Below the pieces are notes generated by a model. It was not told the origin of the DNA. It saw only the letters and a program-made list of their open reading frames with translations, and made no database searches. From NCBI GenBank assembly GCA_900547165.1, contig URFZ01000005.1, positions 62,001-126,000 of the forward strand: a DNA stretch of 64,000 bases, given 5' to 3'. A program made the translations under genes and the position numbers. Positions 1 to 8,756 of this stretch are shown one piece after another. Origin of the DNA: an uncultured Eubacteriales bacterium (GTDB lineage: Bacteria > Bacillota > Clostridia > Oscillospirales > UBA644). Positions within the stretch are counted from its first letter, which is position 1, and every line of letters starts with the position of its first letter.

Positions 1-1
1 C

Positions 2-403
2 CGCGCTGCAATTTTCAGGGACGGAAAAATTCTGCTTGTTCATGAATCGAACGGAGCTTGGTCTCTGCCGGGCGGTTGGTGCGAAGTCGATATGTCGCCG
101 GTTGCGAACACCGTCAAAGAGGCAAAGGAGGAGGCCGGAAGGGATATAGTCGTCAAATCGGTCATCGCCGTTCAGGACAGATCATTGCACAATCAGCCGC
201 TGTATGCTTACGGTGTGGTCAAGATATTTTATCTGTGCGAAGAACTCGGCGGCGAATTTTGCGAAAATTCGGAGACCGTCGGCGTCGGATATTTTGCGGA
301 AGACGAACTTCCGACGCTTGCGGAGGAAAAATGCAACGCGGAACAGGTAAAAATGTGTTTTGCGGCGGAACGCGCTTCCGAATGGAAAACATTGTTTGAT
401 TGA
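2..403 (+). CDS. Nudix hydrolase, 5' end cut by window edge
   Basis: The reading frame is open from base 2 and ends in TGA, giving about 133 residues of the C-terminal catalytic domain. The Nudix box is visible as GGWCEVDMSP followed by VKEAKEEAG. The EAKEEAG part supplies the metal-binding glutamates. The first Glu of the classical GX5E motif is replaced by Met, as I recall for the GGWC-type Firmicute Nudix proteins that carry an extra N-terminal domain. These enzymes hydrolyse nucleoside diphosphate-linked compounds, often ADP-ribose or sugar nucleotides; the substrate cannot be told here. The gene's start lies outside the window. Confidence 0.85.
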   Translation, partial: RAAIFRDGKILLVHESNGAWSLPGGWCEVDMSPVANTVKEAKEEAGRDIVVKSVIAVQDRSLHNQPLYAYGVVKIFYLCEELGGEFCENSETVGVGYFAEDELPTLAEEKCNAEQVKMCFAAERASEWKTLFD

Positions 404-426
404 TCTTTGTTTACCCATAAAAACAT

Positions 427-471
427 TTAAGGTATTAAAACGTGTATTTTTAATTGTTTGCCATACCTTAA
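427..471. repeat. Perfect 9-bp inverted repeat upstream of MATE gene
   Basis: TTAAGGTAT at 427-435 is matched by ATACCTTAA at 463-471 with a 27-base spacer. It lies in the 140-base gap between the Nudix gene and the transporter, upstream of a TATAAT at 505-510 that has no good -35 box. It could be a regulator site or a weak hairpin; no T-tract follows. Confidence 0.35.
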
Positions 472-544
472 TAATCCCGAAACAGTTTTGTAAAAGAACA
501 ACGCTATAATCTATCTGCATTTTGATTTTGAAAGGACTGTTCCC

Positions 545-1942
545 GTGAAACAGGCAAAGAAAAAACAGGGAATAGATATGCTTCACGGTTCGATTTGGAA
601 CAAGCTGCCTCTTTTTGCGCTGCCTGTTGCCGCGACCGCGATCCTCGAACAACTTTTCAATGCTTCCGACATTGCGGTTGTCGGAAACTTTACGGGCGGC
701 GAAAAGACTGTTGCTGTTGCCGCAGTCGGAGCAAACAGCCCGATAATAGGACTTATCGTTAATCTTTTTATCGGAATAGCTTTGGGCGCGAATGTTGTTA
801 TCGCCAACGCGATAGGCAGAAACGACGAAAACGGCGCGTCCCGCGCCGTGCATACTTCAATAATCGTTTCCGTCATAGGCGGACTTGCCGTTGCGTTGAT
901 TGGCGAACTTGCAGCCGCGCCGCTGCTGTCGACTCTGAACGTTCCCTCCGATGTTTTTGATTTGGCTCTTCTTTATCTTCGCATATATCTTCTCGGAATG
1001 CCCGTTATTCTGCTGTATAATTTTGAAGCCGCCGTTTTTCGCAGTGTTGGGGACACAAAAACACCGCTTATAACGCTTGCCGTTTCGGGCGTTCTGAATG
1101 TTCTGCTGAATCTGTTTTTTGTTATAGTTCTTCACATGAACGTAAACGGCGTTGCGATAGCGACCGTTATTTCAAACGCGGTCAGCGCGGTAATTCTTTT
1201 CATAAAACTGATGAAGTCGGAAAAATATATTCGCCTTGAACCTAAAAAACTCAGAATAGATCTTCCGACGCTCGGAAAAATTCTGCGCATAGGACTGCCC
1301 GCGGGCGTGCAAAGCGCGGTATTTTCCGTCTCGAACATTGTTATTCAGTCTGCCATAAACAGCCTCGGAAAAGTAGTAATGGCGGCTTCGAGCGCAGCGT
1401 TCAATATCGAAATATTTGCATACGACGTAATGAACTCTTTCAGTCAGACCTGCACAACATTTGTCGGACAGAATTACGGTGCGGGGCAACTCAAACGCTG
1501 TCGTAAAACGCTGTTTTTATGCCTTATCGAGGACGCTGTCGCATCCGCCGCGGCAATAGGCATAGTTCTTCTGTCGGGCAGGTTCCTGCTCTCGATATTC
1601 AACAATGACCCTGCGGTTATAGACCTCGGTTATGTTCGCCTTGTAACAATCTTCTTTGCGTATATTTTCAGTATGCTTTATGAGGTAATGTCGGGGTATC
1701 TGCGCGGATTCGGCATCTCTCTGACGCCCGCGATACTGACAACTCTCGGTGTTTGCGGGGTGCGTATCGTTTGGATCGCCGCCGTTTTTCCGAAAAGCAG
1801 AACGTTCGAACCCATAATGACCGCATATCCCGTCAGCCTTTCGCTTACAGCGGTTTTGATATTTATAGCGCTTCTTATCGCGCACCCGTCACGCCGTTAC
1901 GCTTCAAAATTTGTGACGCAGAAAGCGACGGACAACAACTGA
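545..1942 (+). CDS. MATE family multidrug/cation efflux transporter
   Basis: The 465-residue product is very hydrophobic with about twelve membrane segments, the usual size for MATE (NorM/DinF-like) antiporters. These expel drugs or metabolites in exchange for Na+ or H+. The segment LPLFALPVAATAILEQLFN near the N-terminus and the internally repeated half (LRIGLPAGVQSAVFSVSN, then FVGQNYGAGQ) are typical of MATE proteins. I chose the GTG start at 545 because AAAGGA lies about eight bases upstream; an ATG at 578 would remove eleven residues. The next gene follows after 25 bases and is probably cotranscribed. The substrate is unknown. Confidence 0.9.
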   Translation: MKQAKKKQGIDMLHGSIWNKLPLFALPVAATAILEQLFNASDIAVVGNFTGGEKTVAVAAVGANSPIIGLIVNLFIGIALGANVVIANAIGRNDENGASRAVHTSIIVSVIGGLAVALIGELAAAPLLSTLNVPSDVFDLALLYLRIYLLGMPVILLYNFEAAVFRSVGDTKTPLITLAVSGVLNVLLNLFFVIVLHMNVNGVAIATVISNAVSAVILFIKLMKSEKYIRLEPKKLRIDLPTLGKILRIGLPAGVQSAVFSVSNIVIQSAINSLGKVVMAASSAAFNIEIFAYDVMNSFSQTCTTFVGQNYGAGQLKRCRKTLFLCLIEDAVASAAAIGIVLLSGRFLLSIFNNDPAVIDLGYVRLVTIFFAYIFSMLYEVMSGYLRGFGISLTPAILTTLGVCGVRIVWIAAVFPKSRTFEPIMTAYPVSLSLTAVLIFIALLIAHPSRRYASKFVTQKATDNN

Positions 1943-1967
1943 TATAAAAGGAAAGGAAAAAAAAGAA

Positions 1968-2405
1968 ATGAGCAGTATATGCGGTGCGGATTGTTCCGCC
2001 TGTAAAATGAAAGACGAATGTCGGGGGTGCGCAGAGACCTGCGGCAGCCCGTTCGGAGGAAAATGTATTGCAGCCGAGTACATAAGATTCGGAGGAAAGA
2101 CCGCCTATGAAACGTTCAGACGCGGCTTGCTTGACGAAATAAACGCATTGCTTGCCCGTGAGGGACTTCCGAAAGCGGACGCGCTTTATGAACTTTGCGG
2201 CGCATTTGTCAATCTCGAATATTCGCTTCCGAGCGGAGAAAAAGTAAAATTTCTGAACGATAAAAACGTTTATCTCGGCTCGCAGATAGAGTTTGCCGAC
2301 CTCGGCGTTTGTTACGGCGTCGTTGCTGATAAAGATTTCATTCTTGTCTGCTCTTACAGCGTGAACGGCAGCGAACCCGAAATAATTATTTACAAAAGAA
2401 GATAG
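1968..2405 (+). CDS. DUF3795-like cysteine-rich protein
   Basis: This 145-residue soluble protein begins with a dense cysteine cluster, CGADCSACKMKDECRGCAE, then C at two later sites, as in DUF3795 proteins of anaerobes. The cluster could bind zinc or an iron-sulfur centre. The second half is predicted to be a small alpha/beta domain without cysteine clusters. A ribosome site (GGAAAGGAAAAAA) precedes the ATG. It sits between the MATE gene and a methyltransferase-like gene in an apparent operon. No biochemical function is established that I know of. Confidence 0.65.
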   Translation: MSSICGADCSACKMKDECRGCAETCGSPFGGKCIAAEYIRFGGKTAYETFRRGLLDEINALLAREGLPKADALYELCGAFVNLEYSLPSGEKVKFLNDKNVYLGSQIEFADLGVCYGVVADKDFILVCSYSVNGSEPEIIIYKRR

Positions 2406-2416
2406 GAGACGTTGTT

Positions 2417-3052
2417 TTGGAACAGGCAATACAGCAGATTATAGATTCTCCATGGTTTTTCCGTGCGCTTGCGCTTGTAGTTCTTGCGTTTTTCTACGGA
2501 ATATATTTTGCAAAACAAATCGCGCAGAAAAAACGCGGAATACAGACCCGTCAGATAGGTCGCCGAAAAGAAAAAGGACTGCGCACGGTCGAACTTCTGA
2601 TGGCGGCGGCAACGCTTTCCGTCGTTGTTGCGGAACTCGTCTCCGTTGCGCTTGATTGGAACTATATGCCGTCGGGAGCACGTTTTACGGGCTTCTGCCT
2701 CGGTATGTGCGGCGACGTTCTGTTCCTCATTTCCGTGCTTTTCATGAAAGACAGCTGGCGTGCGGGCATTCCCGAAAAAGACAAGACAAAACTTGTTACA
2801 AACGGCATTTACCGATATTCCAGAAACCCCGCATTCTGCGGATTTGATTTGATGTATATCGGCGTTTTGTTGCTCTTTTTCAACCCCGTTTCTCTTGTAT
2901 TTTCCGCTTTTGCCGTTGTAATGCTTCATTTGCAGATATTGCAGGAAGAGAAATATATGCTAAAAACATTCGGCGACGAATATGCCGGTTATAAAAAAAC
3001 CGTTTTCCGTTATCTCGGACGTCGTTCGAAAAAGAAACAGCAGGGGGAGTAA
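2417..3052 (+). CDS. ICMT/phospholipid methyltransferase-like membrane protein
   Basis: The 211-residue protein has several membrane helices and the C-terminal signature NGIYRYSRNPAFCGFDLMYIG. That matches the isoprenylcysteine carboxyl methyltransferase / PEMT-like family, where the RNPxY/F motif binds S-adenosylmethionine near the membrane. A second conserved segment, EEKYMLKTFGDEYAGYKKTVFRYL, also fits. The start is TTG at 2417, with AGGAGA eight bases upstream. Bacterial members methylate lipids or small hydrophobic molecules; the substrate here is unknown. It lies 11 bases after the DUF3795 gene and 2 bases before the DUF1653 gene. Confidence 0.75.
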   Translation: MEQAIQQIIDSPWFFRALALVVLAFFYGIYFAKQIAQKKRGIQTRQIGRRKEKGLRTVELLMAAATLSVVVAELVSVALDWNYMPSGARFTGFCLGMCGDVLFLISVLFMKDSWRAGIPEKDKTKLVTNGIYRYSRNPAFCGFDLMYIGVLLLFFNPVSLVFSAFAVVMLHLQILQEEKYMLKTFGDEYAGYKKTVFRYLGRRSKKKQQGE

Positions 3053-3054
3053 AT

Positions 3055-3303
3055 ATGCAAAAAATAGAGTTAAAGCGCGTGTATCGCCACTTCAAAGGCG
3101 ATTATTATCTCGTCGAAGACATTGCCCGTCATTCGGAAACGGGAGACGAATATGTCGTTTACCGCAAACTTTACGGTGACGGCAGTTTGTGGATTCGTCC
3201 GCTTGATATGTTTTTGAGCAAGGTGGACAAGACAAAATATCCAGATTGCAGCCAGAAATACCGTTTTGAATTGCAGAACATAGAAAGCGTTGCAAAGCAT
3301 TGA
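3055..3303 (+). CDS. DUF1653 family protein
   Basis: The 82-residue protein carries the recognisable DUF1653 core: VYRHFKGDYYLVEDIARHSETGD, then VVYRKLYGDGSLWIRPLDMF. The family is small, soluble and of unknown function, common in Firmicutes. The start codon sits 2 bases after the previous stop, preceded by AGGGGGAG. It is the last gene of this plus-strand run and is followed by a hairpin terminator. Confidence 0.8.
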   Translation: MQKIELKRVYRHFKGDYYLVEDIARHSETGDEYVVYRKLYGDGSLWIRPLDMFLSKVDKTKYPDCSQKYRFELQNIESVAKH

Positions 3304-3378
3304 ATAACATGGTAATGCTCGGCAATATTTGCAATACATTTGAAAAGAAAGGTATATTGCGTTTTTTTATAAAACAGA

Positions 3379-3418
3379 ACCGTCCGTATCGGTTTTCCCG
3401 AAACGGACGGTCTTTCTT
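3379..3418. terminator. Bidirectional terminator between converging genes
   Basis: ACCGTCCGT (3379-3387) pairs with ACGGACGGT (3403-3411), followed by CTTTCTTC. On the other strand the hairpin is followed by a mixed T-rich stretch. It separates the DUF1653 gene from the minus-strand membrane protein whose stop is at 3419. Confidence 0.75.
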
Positions 3419-4129
3419 CTATTCTGCATTCATGTCATATTCAACGTCGTTTATTATAAGCACATCGTCAGTCTGCCAATGCATTTCGACTCTTGACAAA
3501 GCGCCCCAATTCCCGACGTAAATGTCTTTCTTCGGTTTGTGGATTTCAAGTATTAAGAAGTCAATATCGTTGTTTTTATATACTTTAACTCTCGTACTTC
3601 CTCCGAGAGCACCTTCGCTGTCGCTTATCAATTCCGCATAGTATGTCCCATCGGTCGATTCAAACGTATCTACAACCGTTGTCTCACCAAAATTCTTCAG
3701 CATAACGGTAAAAAACGCATAAATACACAGCGGAACCACAATCAGCAACGAAATCAGCGAAGCGGGGACACCGAATTTCGGTGGCAAACCTACCCGTATT
3801 GCTGCGAACAGGCAGCATATGACCGTTGCCACCGCACCAAATGTTGCCGCTATATTTCCTCTTTGCGATATCAACGGAAATGTGCTCACGATTGAGACAG
3901 GAACCGTCAGAATAAGCAGAACTCTGTAAAATACGGGAAATGGTTCTTTTCTTGCGATTTCTGTCGCTATTACCGTTCCCAACGCAAGCGCCGCGCCGAC
4001 AACGGCGACCGCCCAATCGGTTTTTATATAGATTTCATACTTCGCGATTATGCCCGCGATCCGTGTAACGGACAAGAACAAAAGCCAAATCACCGTTGCC
4101 CATATTATCACTTTCGCCGCTTTTTTCAA
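3419..4129 (-). CDS. Hypothetical membrane protein in ECF sigma operon
   Basis: I do not recognise a family with confidence. The 236-residue protein has a short N-terminal membrane helix, further helices to about residue 150, and a C-terminal soluble domain of about 85 residues rich in beta-strand (VDTFESTDGTYYAELISDSEGALGGST and onward). The arrangement suggests an exported sensory or binding domain on a membrane anchor. It starts 7 bases after the anti-sigma gene, so it is probably cotranscribed with the ECF sigma factor and may act in the same signalling pathway; that role is inferred. Confidence 0.55.
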   Translation of the reverse strand: MKKAAKVIIWATVIWLLFLSVTRIAGIIAKYEIYIKTDWAVAVVGAALALGTVIATEIARKEPFPVFYRVLLILTVPVSIVSTFPLISQRGNIAATFGAVATVICCLFAAIRVGLPPKFGVPASLISLLIVVPLCIYAFFTVMLKNFGETTVVDTFESTDGTYYAELISDSEGALGGSTRVKVYKNNDIDFLILEIHKPKKDIYVGNWGALSRVEMHWQTDDVLIINDVEYDMNAE

Positions 4130-4135
4130 TTTCTT

Positions 4136-4738
4136 TTACTCCTTTCCTATCATCGTCGCATATCTGCTTGATAAGACCTTTGACAATACGCAAAGCAAAA
4201 CCGTTATCAACACTCCGAACCCGAACAGGGAAGCAAAACTTTGAACATCTGTCAATCTTTCGGAAAAATCCGCACGATAGTGAAGTACGCTCCAAATATA
4301 TCCGCCGACGGAAACCCCGAGCGTCGCAAACATTGAACACACGGAAAAAAGTTTTTTGCTTTTATAAAATCGCACAAAATACCAGTTTGCCAACGAAATG
4401 AGAAAACCCGTCAAGGGAACAATGAGCGTTACCGCCCAAAAACCGTTGCCGCCTCCCGACGGTGTCGCCGCTTCGAGAGTGACACCGGCTGTTATCCCCG
4501 CAAATGCCAAAAACAGCAGAACAGACTGCAAAACAGACGCTTTCCATTCGCTGATTCTGACAGCTTTCATCGGCGTCGAAACAGTTGCTTTCATTTCAAT
4601 CGGCTTTTTGATACTTTTCAGATATTTTCTGCATTCTTCACAGTTTTTAATATGTTCTTCAATCGCTTTCGCACTTTCTTCACAGCAACATCCGTCAACA
4701 TAAAGAGGAAGCAGATCTTTAATAATATTGCAATTCAT
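4136..4738 (-). CDS. Anti-sigma factor with zinc-finger (zf-HC2) domain
   Basis: From the ATG at 4738 the product is 200 residues. The N-terminal domain, MNCNIIKDLLPLYVDG followed by HIKNCEECRKYL, has the HxxxCxxC motif of zinc-dependent anti-sigma domains. A membrane portion of about four helices follows. Such proteins hold their ECF sigma factor inactive at the membrane until a signal releases it. The gene begins 2 bases after the sigma gene's stop, with AGG inside the sigma coding end as ribosome site. An upstream ATG at 4798 lies inside the sigma gene and gives no recognisable sequence, so I rejected it. Confidence 0.8.
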   Translation of the reverse strand: MNCNIIKDLLPLYVDGCCCEESAKAIEEHIKNCEECRKYLKSIKKPIEMKATVSTPMKAVRISEWKASVLQSVLLFLAFAGITAGVTLEAATPSGGGNGFWAVTLIVPLTGFLISLANWYFVRFYKSKKLFSVCSMFATLGVSVGGYIWSVLHYRADFSERLTDVQSFASLFGFGVLITVLLCVLSKVLSSRYATMIGKE

Positions 4739-4740
4739 TT

Positions 4741-5217
4741 TTACATCAACCTTTCCGATAATTTCTGTTTTGCTCTGTAAAATGTGACGCGCGCCCAACT
4801 TTCGCTCTTGCCGAACGCTTCGCTTATTTCTCGGAACGAAAGCCCGCCGAACACCGAAAGCATAAACACCTCTTTGTAGGGTTCTTCCAACTCATTCAGA
4901 CACTCAATCGCCCTTTGCGAAAGTTCTTTTTGCATATACCGTTCTTCCGCGCTTTCGCTTGTCCCGAGCGTCTCGGGCTCCTCAATCGGAACGGTTCGCT
5001 TTTTCTCATTGTACTGCGCGTAGTACGCGTTTTTTGCAATCTGACAGAGCCATATCGAAACTTTTGTCTTGTCCCGCAGCGCGGAATAGTTCATATAAGC
5101 CCTAAAAAACGTCTCCTGCGTCAACTCTTCCGCCACCGCCGCATTCCTCGAAAGTTTCATCAGGTACTTAAAAACATAATCCCTGTTTTCTCGGAATACC
5201 CGTTCAAACTCCGACAC
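4741..5217 (-). CDS. ECF-type RNA polymerase sigma factor
   Basis: The 158-residue protein has both sigma-70 domains of the ECF class. Region 2 runs from about residue 5 to 70 (RDYVFKYLMKLSRNAAVAEE, LTQETFFRAY), and region 4 from about 105 to 155 (LEEPYKEVFMLSVFGGLSF, EISEAFGKSESWARVTFYRAK). It redirects RNA polymerase to stress promoters and is probably controlled by the anti-sigma factor encoded next. The start is GTG at 5217 with AAAGGACGG upstream. A sigma-A-like promoter lies 240 bases upstream, which leaves a long untranslated leader. Confidence 0.85.
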   Translation of the reverse strand: MSEFERVFRENRDYVFKYLMKLSRNAAVAEELTQETFFRAYMNYSALRDKTKVSIWLCQIAKNAYYAQYNEKKRTVPIEEPETLGTSESAEERYMQKELSQRAIECLNELEEPYKEVFMLSVFGGLSFREISEAFGKSESWARVTFYRAKQKLSERLM

Positions 5218-5458
5218 TCTGCCACCGTCCTTTCCTCTTTTTTCTGCTCATGTTTCCTCATACCCGCGTTTTGTGTTCTACTGCTTTCCTGAATCTTCGC
5301 ATATCTTTCATGTGCGCTCATTTTTTGCAGAATCGCTGTTTTCTGTGTTTTTGTATCCCTTTATTTATGTGTATATATATCTTTTGTTCCAGCCCCGCGC
5401 CTGCATTCCCTTTGCTCTTTCATTCATTAGATAACAAAATCTCCGAAACGTTACAAAA

Positions 5459-5487
5459 ATTATAGCATATTTTTCATCAGTTTTCAA
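5459..5487 (-). promoter_or_regulatory. Sigma-A-like promoter for ECF sigma operon
   Basis: On the minus strand TTGAAA (5487-5482) and TATAAT (5464-5459) are separated by exactly 17 bases. The predicted transcript has a leader of roughly 235 nt before the GTG of the sigma gene. The leader region 5218-5452 shows no gene I can support. Confidence 0.7.
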
Positions 5488-5794
5488 TGTGCTTCTCTAA
5501 ACAATCTCGCTTTGCGAGACTTAGTCTTAAACTCCACTTTCAAATAAAAAATGTGCGGCGGATTTCCGCCGCACAAACACAAAGTTTAATGCAAGAATAT
5601 AGAGATTATTTCCACTCGCAACCACAAAACCAACCTTAAACGATTTTGTTTTAGCGTAGTGGCACAAATTGATTTGCTTTGTTTTAGATTATCCTATATA
5701 CATAGGTAGTCCTAACTTTTGCTATCACGGTTTGCTATCACTTTTTTAGCATCCGTTTTCTCTAGTATATCAGTTCACTTAAAGAATCACCATT
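5488..5794. other. Non-coding spacer at left edge of restriction island
   Basis: No open frame of interest. It contains a small hairpin TCTCGCTTTGCGAGA near 5506-5520, the terminator at 5552-5575, and AT-rich sequence up to the ATPase stop. Base composition changes here from the balanced composition of the sigma operon to the AT-rich composition of the island. Confidence 0.6.
5552..5575 (-). terminator. Terminator of restriction island transcript
   Basis: TGTGCGGCGG (5552-5561) and CCGCCGCACA (5566-5575) form a perfect 10-bp stem with a 4-base loop. Read on the minus strand it is followed by TTTTTATTTG, so it fits the end of the minus-strand island transcript about 220 bases past the ATPase stop. 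Confidence 0.8.
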
Positions 5795-8038
5795 TTACAA
5801 AGCAGAAACCTTTCTATAAAGTTCTTTCAAACTCCAATCCGAAATATCGATTAATGGTTCAAACATAAACGAATTCAAATGAATGCTTTCTGGTGTAATT
5901 AAGTTTACTTCCTCAACAACATCTTTTTGTTCGTCTGTCAGGAACGGTAATGCTTGCAAAAACCATTCCCGAGTTTGATTGCTTGTTGCATCAACGCAAG
6001 TTTGCCCATTGGCTATAAGTGTTTGCTGAAGAAACTTTTCGGTTTTTAATCTAATAGCAATAGCTATAACAAGTTTGTTATCCAACAACACTTCATTTGT
6101 AGTGTCTGCAACACAACTATTTGCAATCCGAATAAGAGCATCATAATATGGCTCATCCGTTCCTGTAAATGTAGCATTGTCGAGAAAAGGATTAATTATA
6201 TTCCACAGCTCGGAAATATTCACAGCCACGGTATCAATAGGATTTGTTTTCAGATGCAAAAAGCTCGTTAGTTTTAGATACGCATCTTCTTTACCGCTAT
6301 ACTCACACAAATTACGATAGAAAGGGATGCTGGAAAACAGCAATTTTTTCTTTTCATCCGTTGTTATATTGCCATCTTTGATTTCAGCAATGATAACTTG
6401 TTTGAAGAAATCTTTCTGATATCTAAACACAGTCATCGAAACAACGCCCTCTTCATCACGCTGTGCTATAAAACAATTAGAACGAGAAACACCTAGTCTC
6501 ATTTTAATTGTTCTGTAGAAATCAAAATTATGCGTAAGCATCAACAAATCAATACCATTTGTATTTGCCAAATCATTCAGATATTCAATTATTGCGTATT
6601 TGTTTTTATAGTCAAAAGAATCGGCTATGTCATCTGCAATAATTAAAAACTGTCCACCTCCAGCACTTGCTTGTTGACGAATTCGTTCGAGGTCAAATAA
6701 AATATATAAGAGATATAACGCTCTTTTTTCTCCTGTACTTAACGACACCATTAAATCGTCTTTTTTTAAAGTTGCAGTCTGTTGAACAGTTATACCTCTT
6801 GTGTATTTAAAACTTAGGTTTGGAGCTTCATCTTTTAACAGAAAATTGGCTTTATTTTCGATTTGCACTTCAAACGGAACACGGAATCTTCTGTTAAATT
6901 CAGCAACTATGGTCTGCCATCTTTGTGATTGTGCTGCTGCTTGCTCGTACAATCCTCTTATCTGCTCGGTGTACTGAGAAATCCTTGAATAATACTGTTC
7001 AAAAGGCAAATCAAGCTTTGAGAAACAGTCTAACCAAACTTGCTTTTTGAAAACATCAATATTGTTGAAATACGGTATAATTTCTCTATGTGCAACAATA
7101 ATATCACGTAATCTTGATGTTTCAGTATTCTTTGTGAGAAGACCTTTAAGTTTCTGAAAAACAGTACTTAATTCTGGAGTTGAATACAATCTGTCTAACT
7201 GCTCACTAACAATAGTGTTCCATTCGTCTAGCGAATGAATAATAGTTGAACCATCTTTCAAACAAATAGTATGCTGAGCATTAAAAATATTGTGCTTAGC
7301 CAATTCCTTGCCAAGCGTTTCCGCATTTCTATCGGTAAATCTTTCGTTTAAAACCGGATTATCCACAAGCAGAGAATTGAGGTTTGTAATATATTCTTCG
7401 ATAGAATTAACGAACTCTCTTTTGGAATAAATTGCAAGAACCTTATCATTGAACAACTCGGCATATTGACAATCGTCAAGAAAGCCGAGAGTTTCTCGTT
7501 CTGTAAGAGACTCGTGAATCTTCTCAAATATATCCGTCCAATCGGCGGTAGCGGATAACCCCAAGTCGTTAATCAACTTTCCTTTAATTTGAGGTTTTGT
7601 CAATCCCGTCAAGGTTCTAAGTTTTTCCTCAATCTGTCTAACCTCGCCACTGAACTGTTCCATCAAAACATTGTATGCATTTCTTGTAGTTTCGTCAGCC
7701 AAAAGAGTGCTTACTGTTTCTTTCGTAAAATCAAACGAATCTGCAAACGTATTGACAACATATATCCTATCTGTTGCAGACGGAGTTGCACTCGGATTAG
7801 CCGAACTAAACGTATACTGACTGGTATAATGTGTTATAGAATAGGCACTTACAACATTATTGAAGATTCTGTCTTTAGTAGGTTTTCCTTTAGATATATC
7901 ATCAAAAACTTGAGACAGCGAGCTTTTCATTACGCCATTAGGAGCGTATATGATCGCCTTATTACATTGAGAAAAATTTATATTTGATAATTGAAATTGT
8001 TTCAATCCATAGCAATTTGCAAAATTCCCGTTTAACAC
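5795..8038 (-). CDS. SMC/ABC-like AAA ATPase of restriction island
   Basis: The 747-residue protein has the parts of an SMC/Rad50-like ATPase. They are a Walker A variant APNGVMKSSL at 32-41 with Met where the usual motif has Gly, a long helical middle, an ABC signature LSTGEKRAL at 433-441, Walker B FLIIADDIADSFD at 464-476 with Asp-Asp instead of Asp-Glu, and an H-loop LTHNFDF at 501-507. A C-terminal part of about 240 residues is unassigned. Similar ATPases with the YAPNGVMK signature occur in phage-defence and restriction loci. The start is GTG at 8038 with AAGGTG upstream, 10 bases after the stop of the broken methyltransferase. That spacing indicates an original methyltransferase-ATPase operon. 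No nuclease domain is evident, so a partner may be missing. Confidence 0.75.
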   Translation of the reverse strand: MLNGNFANCYGLKQFQLSNINFSQCNKAIIYAPNGVMKSSLSQVFDDISKGKPTKDRIFNNVVSAYSITHYTSQYTFSSANPSATPSATDRIYVVNTFADSFDFTKETVSTLLADETTRNAYNVLMEQFSGEVRQIEEKLRTLTGLTKPQIKGKLINDLGLSATADWTDIFEKIHESLTERETLGFLDDCQYAELFNDKVLAIYSKREFVNSIEEYITNLNSLLVDNPVLNERFTDRNAETLGKELAKHNIFNAQHTICLKDGSTIIHSLDEWNTIVSEQLDRLYSTPELSTVFQKLKGLLTKNTETSRLRDIIVAHREIIPYFNNIDVFKKQVWLDCFSKLDLPFEQYYSRISQYTEQIRGLYEQAAAQSQRWQTIVAEFNRRFRVPFEVQIENKANFLLKDEAPNLSFKYTRGITVQQTATLKKDDLMVSLSTGEKRALYLLYILFDLERIRQQASAGGGQFLIIADDIADSFDYKNKYAIIEYLNDLANTNGIDLLMLTHNFDFYRTIKMRLGVSRSNCFIAQRDEEGVVSMTVFRYQKDFFKQVIIAEIKDGNITTDEKKKLLFSSIPFYRNLCEYSGKEDAYLKLTSFLHLKTNPIDTVAVNISELWNIINPFLDNATFTGTDEPYYDALIRIANSCVADTTNEVLLDNKLVIAIAIRLKTEKFLQQTLIANGQTCVDATSNQTREWFLQALPFLTDEQKDVVEEVNLITPESIHLNSFMFEPLIDISDWSLKELYRKVSAL

Positions 8039-8048
8039 ATTTTACACC

Positions 8049-8756
8049 TTACTTTCTAAACACAAACAGATACTCGTGTGATATTAGCAAAAAGTTATAT
8101 TTTACACTATTGGTTTTCCAATATCCCGTTGCCTTACAATTATGTTGTTCTTTGATAATCAGTTCTTTGAGTTTAAATCCCGCCTCTTCAAATATACGCA
8201 TAACATCAAATGACATAGGTATCATATGACCTTTTTGTCGTGTATCACCCATAAGAACTGCACAGAACTTGTCCTTTTCAGAACACGGTAGCTTTCTGCG
8301 GCTACCTTTTTCATTTCCTCAAGAAAATCTAACCTTTAACAAAGATAAATCTTCGGGAATATCCTCGCTGTATTGAATAATATCAGCATACGGCGGATGG
8401 GTACAGATCAAATCAATACTGTTATCCGGCACGAAATCAAGATTTCTTGCATCACCTTTATGCAAATATACTTTCCCATTTGCACCCTCGTGTGCAAATG
8501 CAGTTTTTTCCTTACAGCGAGCAAGAGCAACATCATTAACATCTACACCAATAATGTTTCTGTTAAGCAATTTTGCTTCTACAAGGGTGGTACCACCATC
8601 CGCAAACTGATCGAGAACTAAATCGTTCTCTTGTGAATAGCGGAGCAGAATGTTTCGAGGAATATATGGTGACCAATTACCACGCCATTTTACATCATGG
8701 GTAGCCCAATCGCCACGCTTAGGAAAAGACCAATGGGATTTATATAGTAGAATAAA
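8049..8756 (-). pseudogene. Broken N4/N6 DNA methyltransferase
   Basis: Three reading frames together encode one DNA methyltransferase. The first, 8756-8319, includes SFPKRGDWATHD, the motif I region LDQFADGGTTLVEAKLL and the catalytic motif THPPYADIIQYS. After a shift near 8325-8332 it continues as DFLEEMKKVAAESYRVLK. After a second shift in an A-run at 8275-8278 it ends as KDKFCAVLMGDTRQKGHMIP to the stop at 8049. The shifts are consistent with losses of two and one bases. There is no ATG or GTG before the homologous part: it follows directly, in the same frame, after the stop of the DpnI gene. Motif I reads FADGG where FAGGG or FxGSG is usual. Sequencing error at A-runs could explain the shifts but not the missing start. 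Confidence 0.8.
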
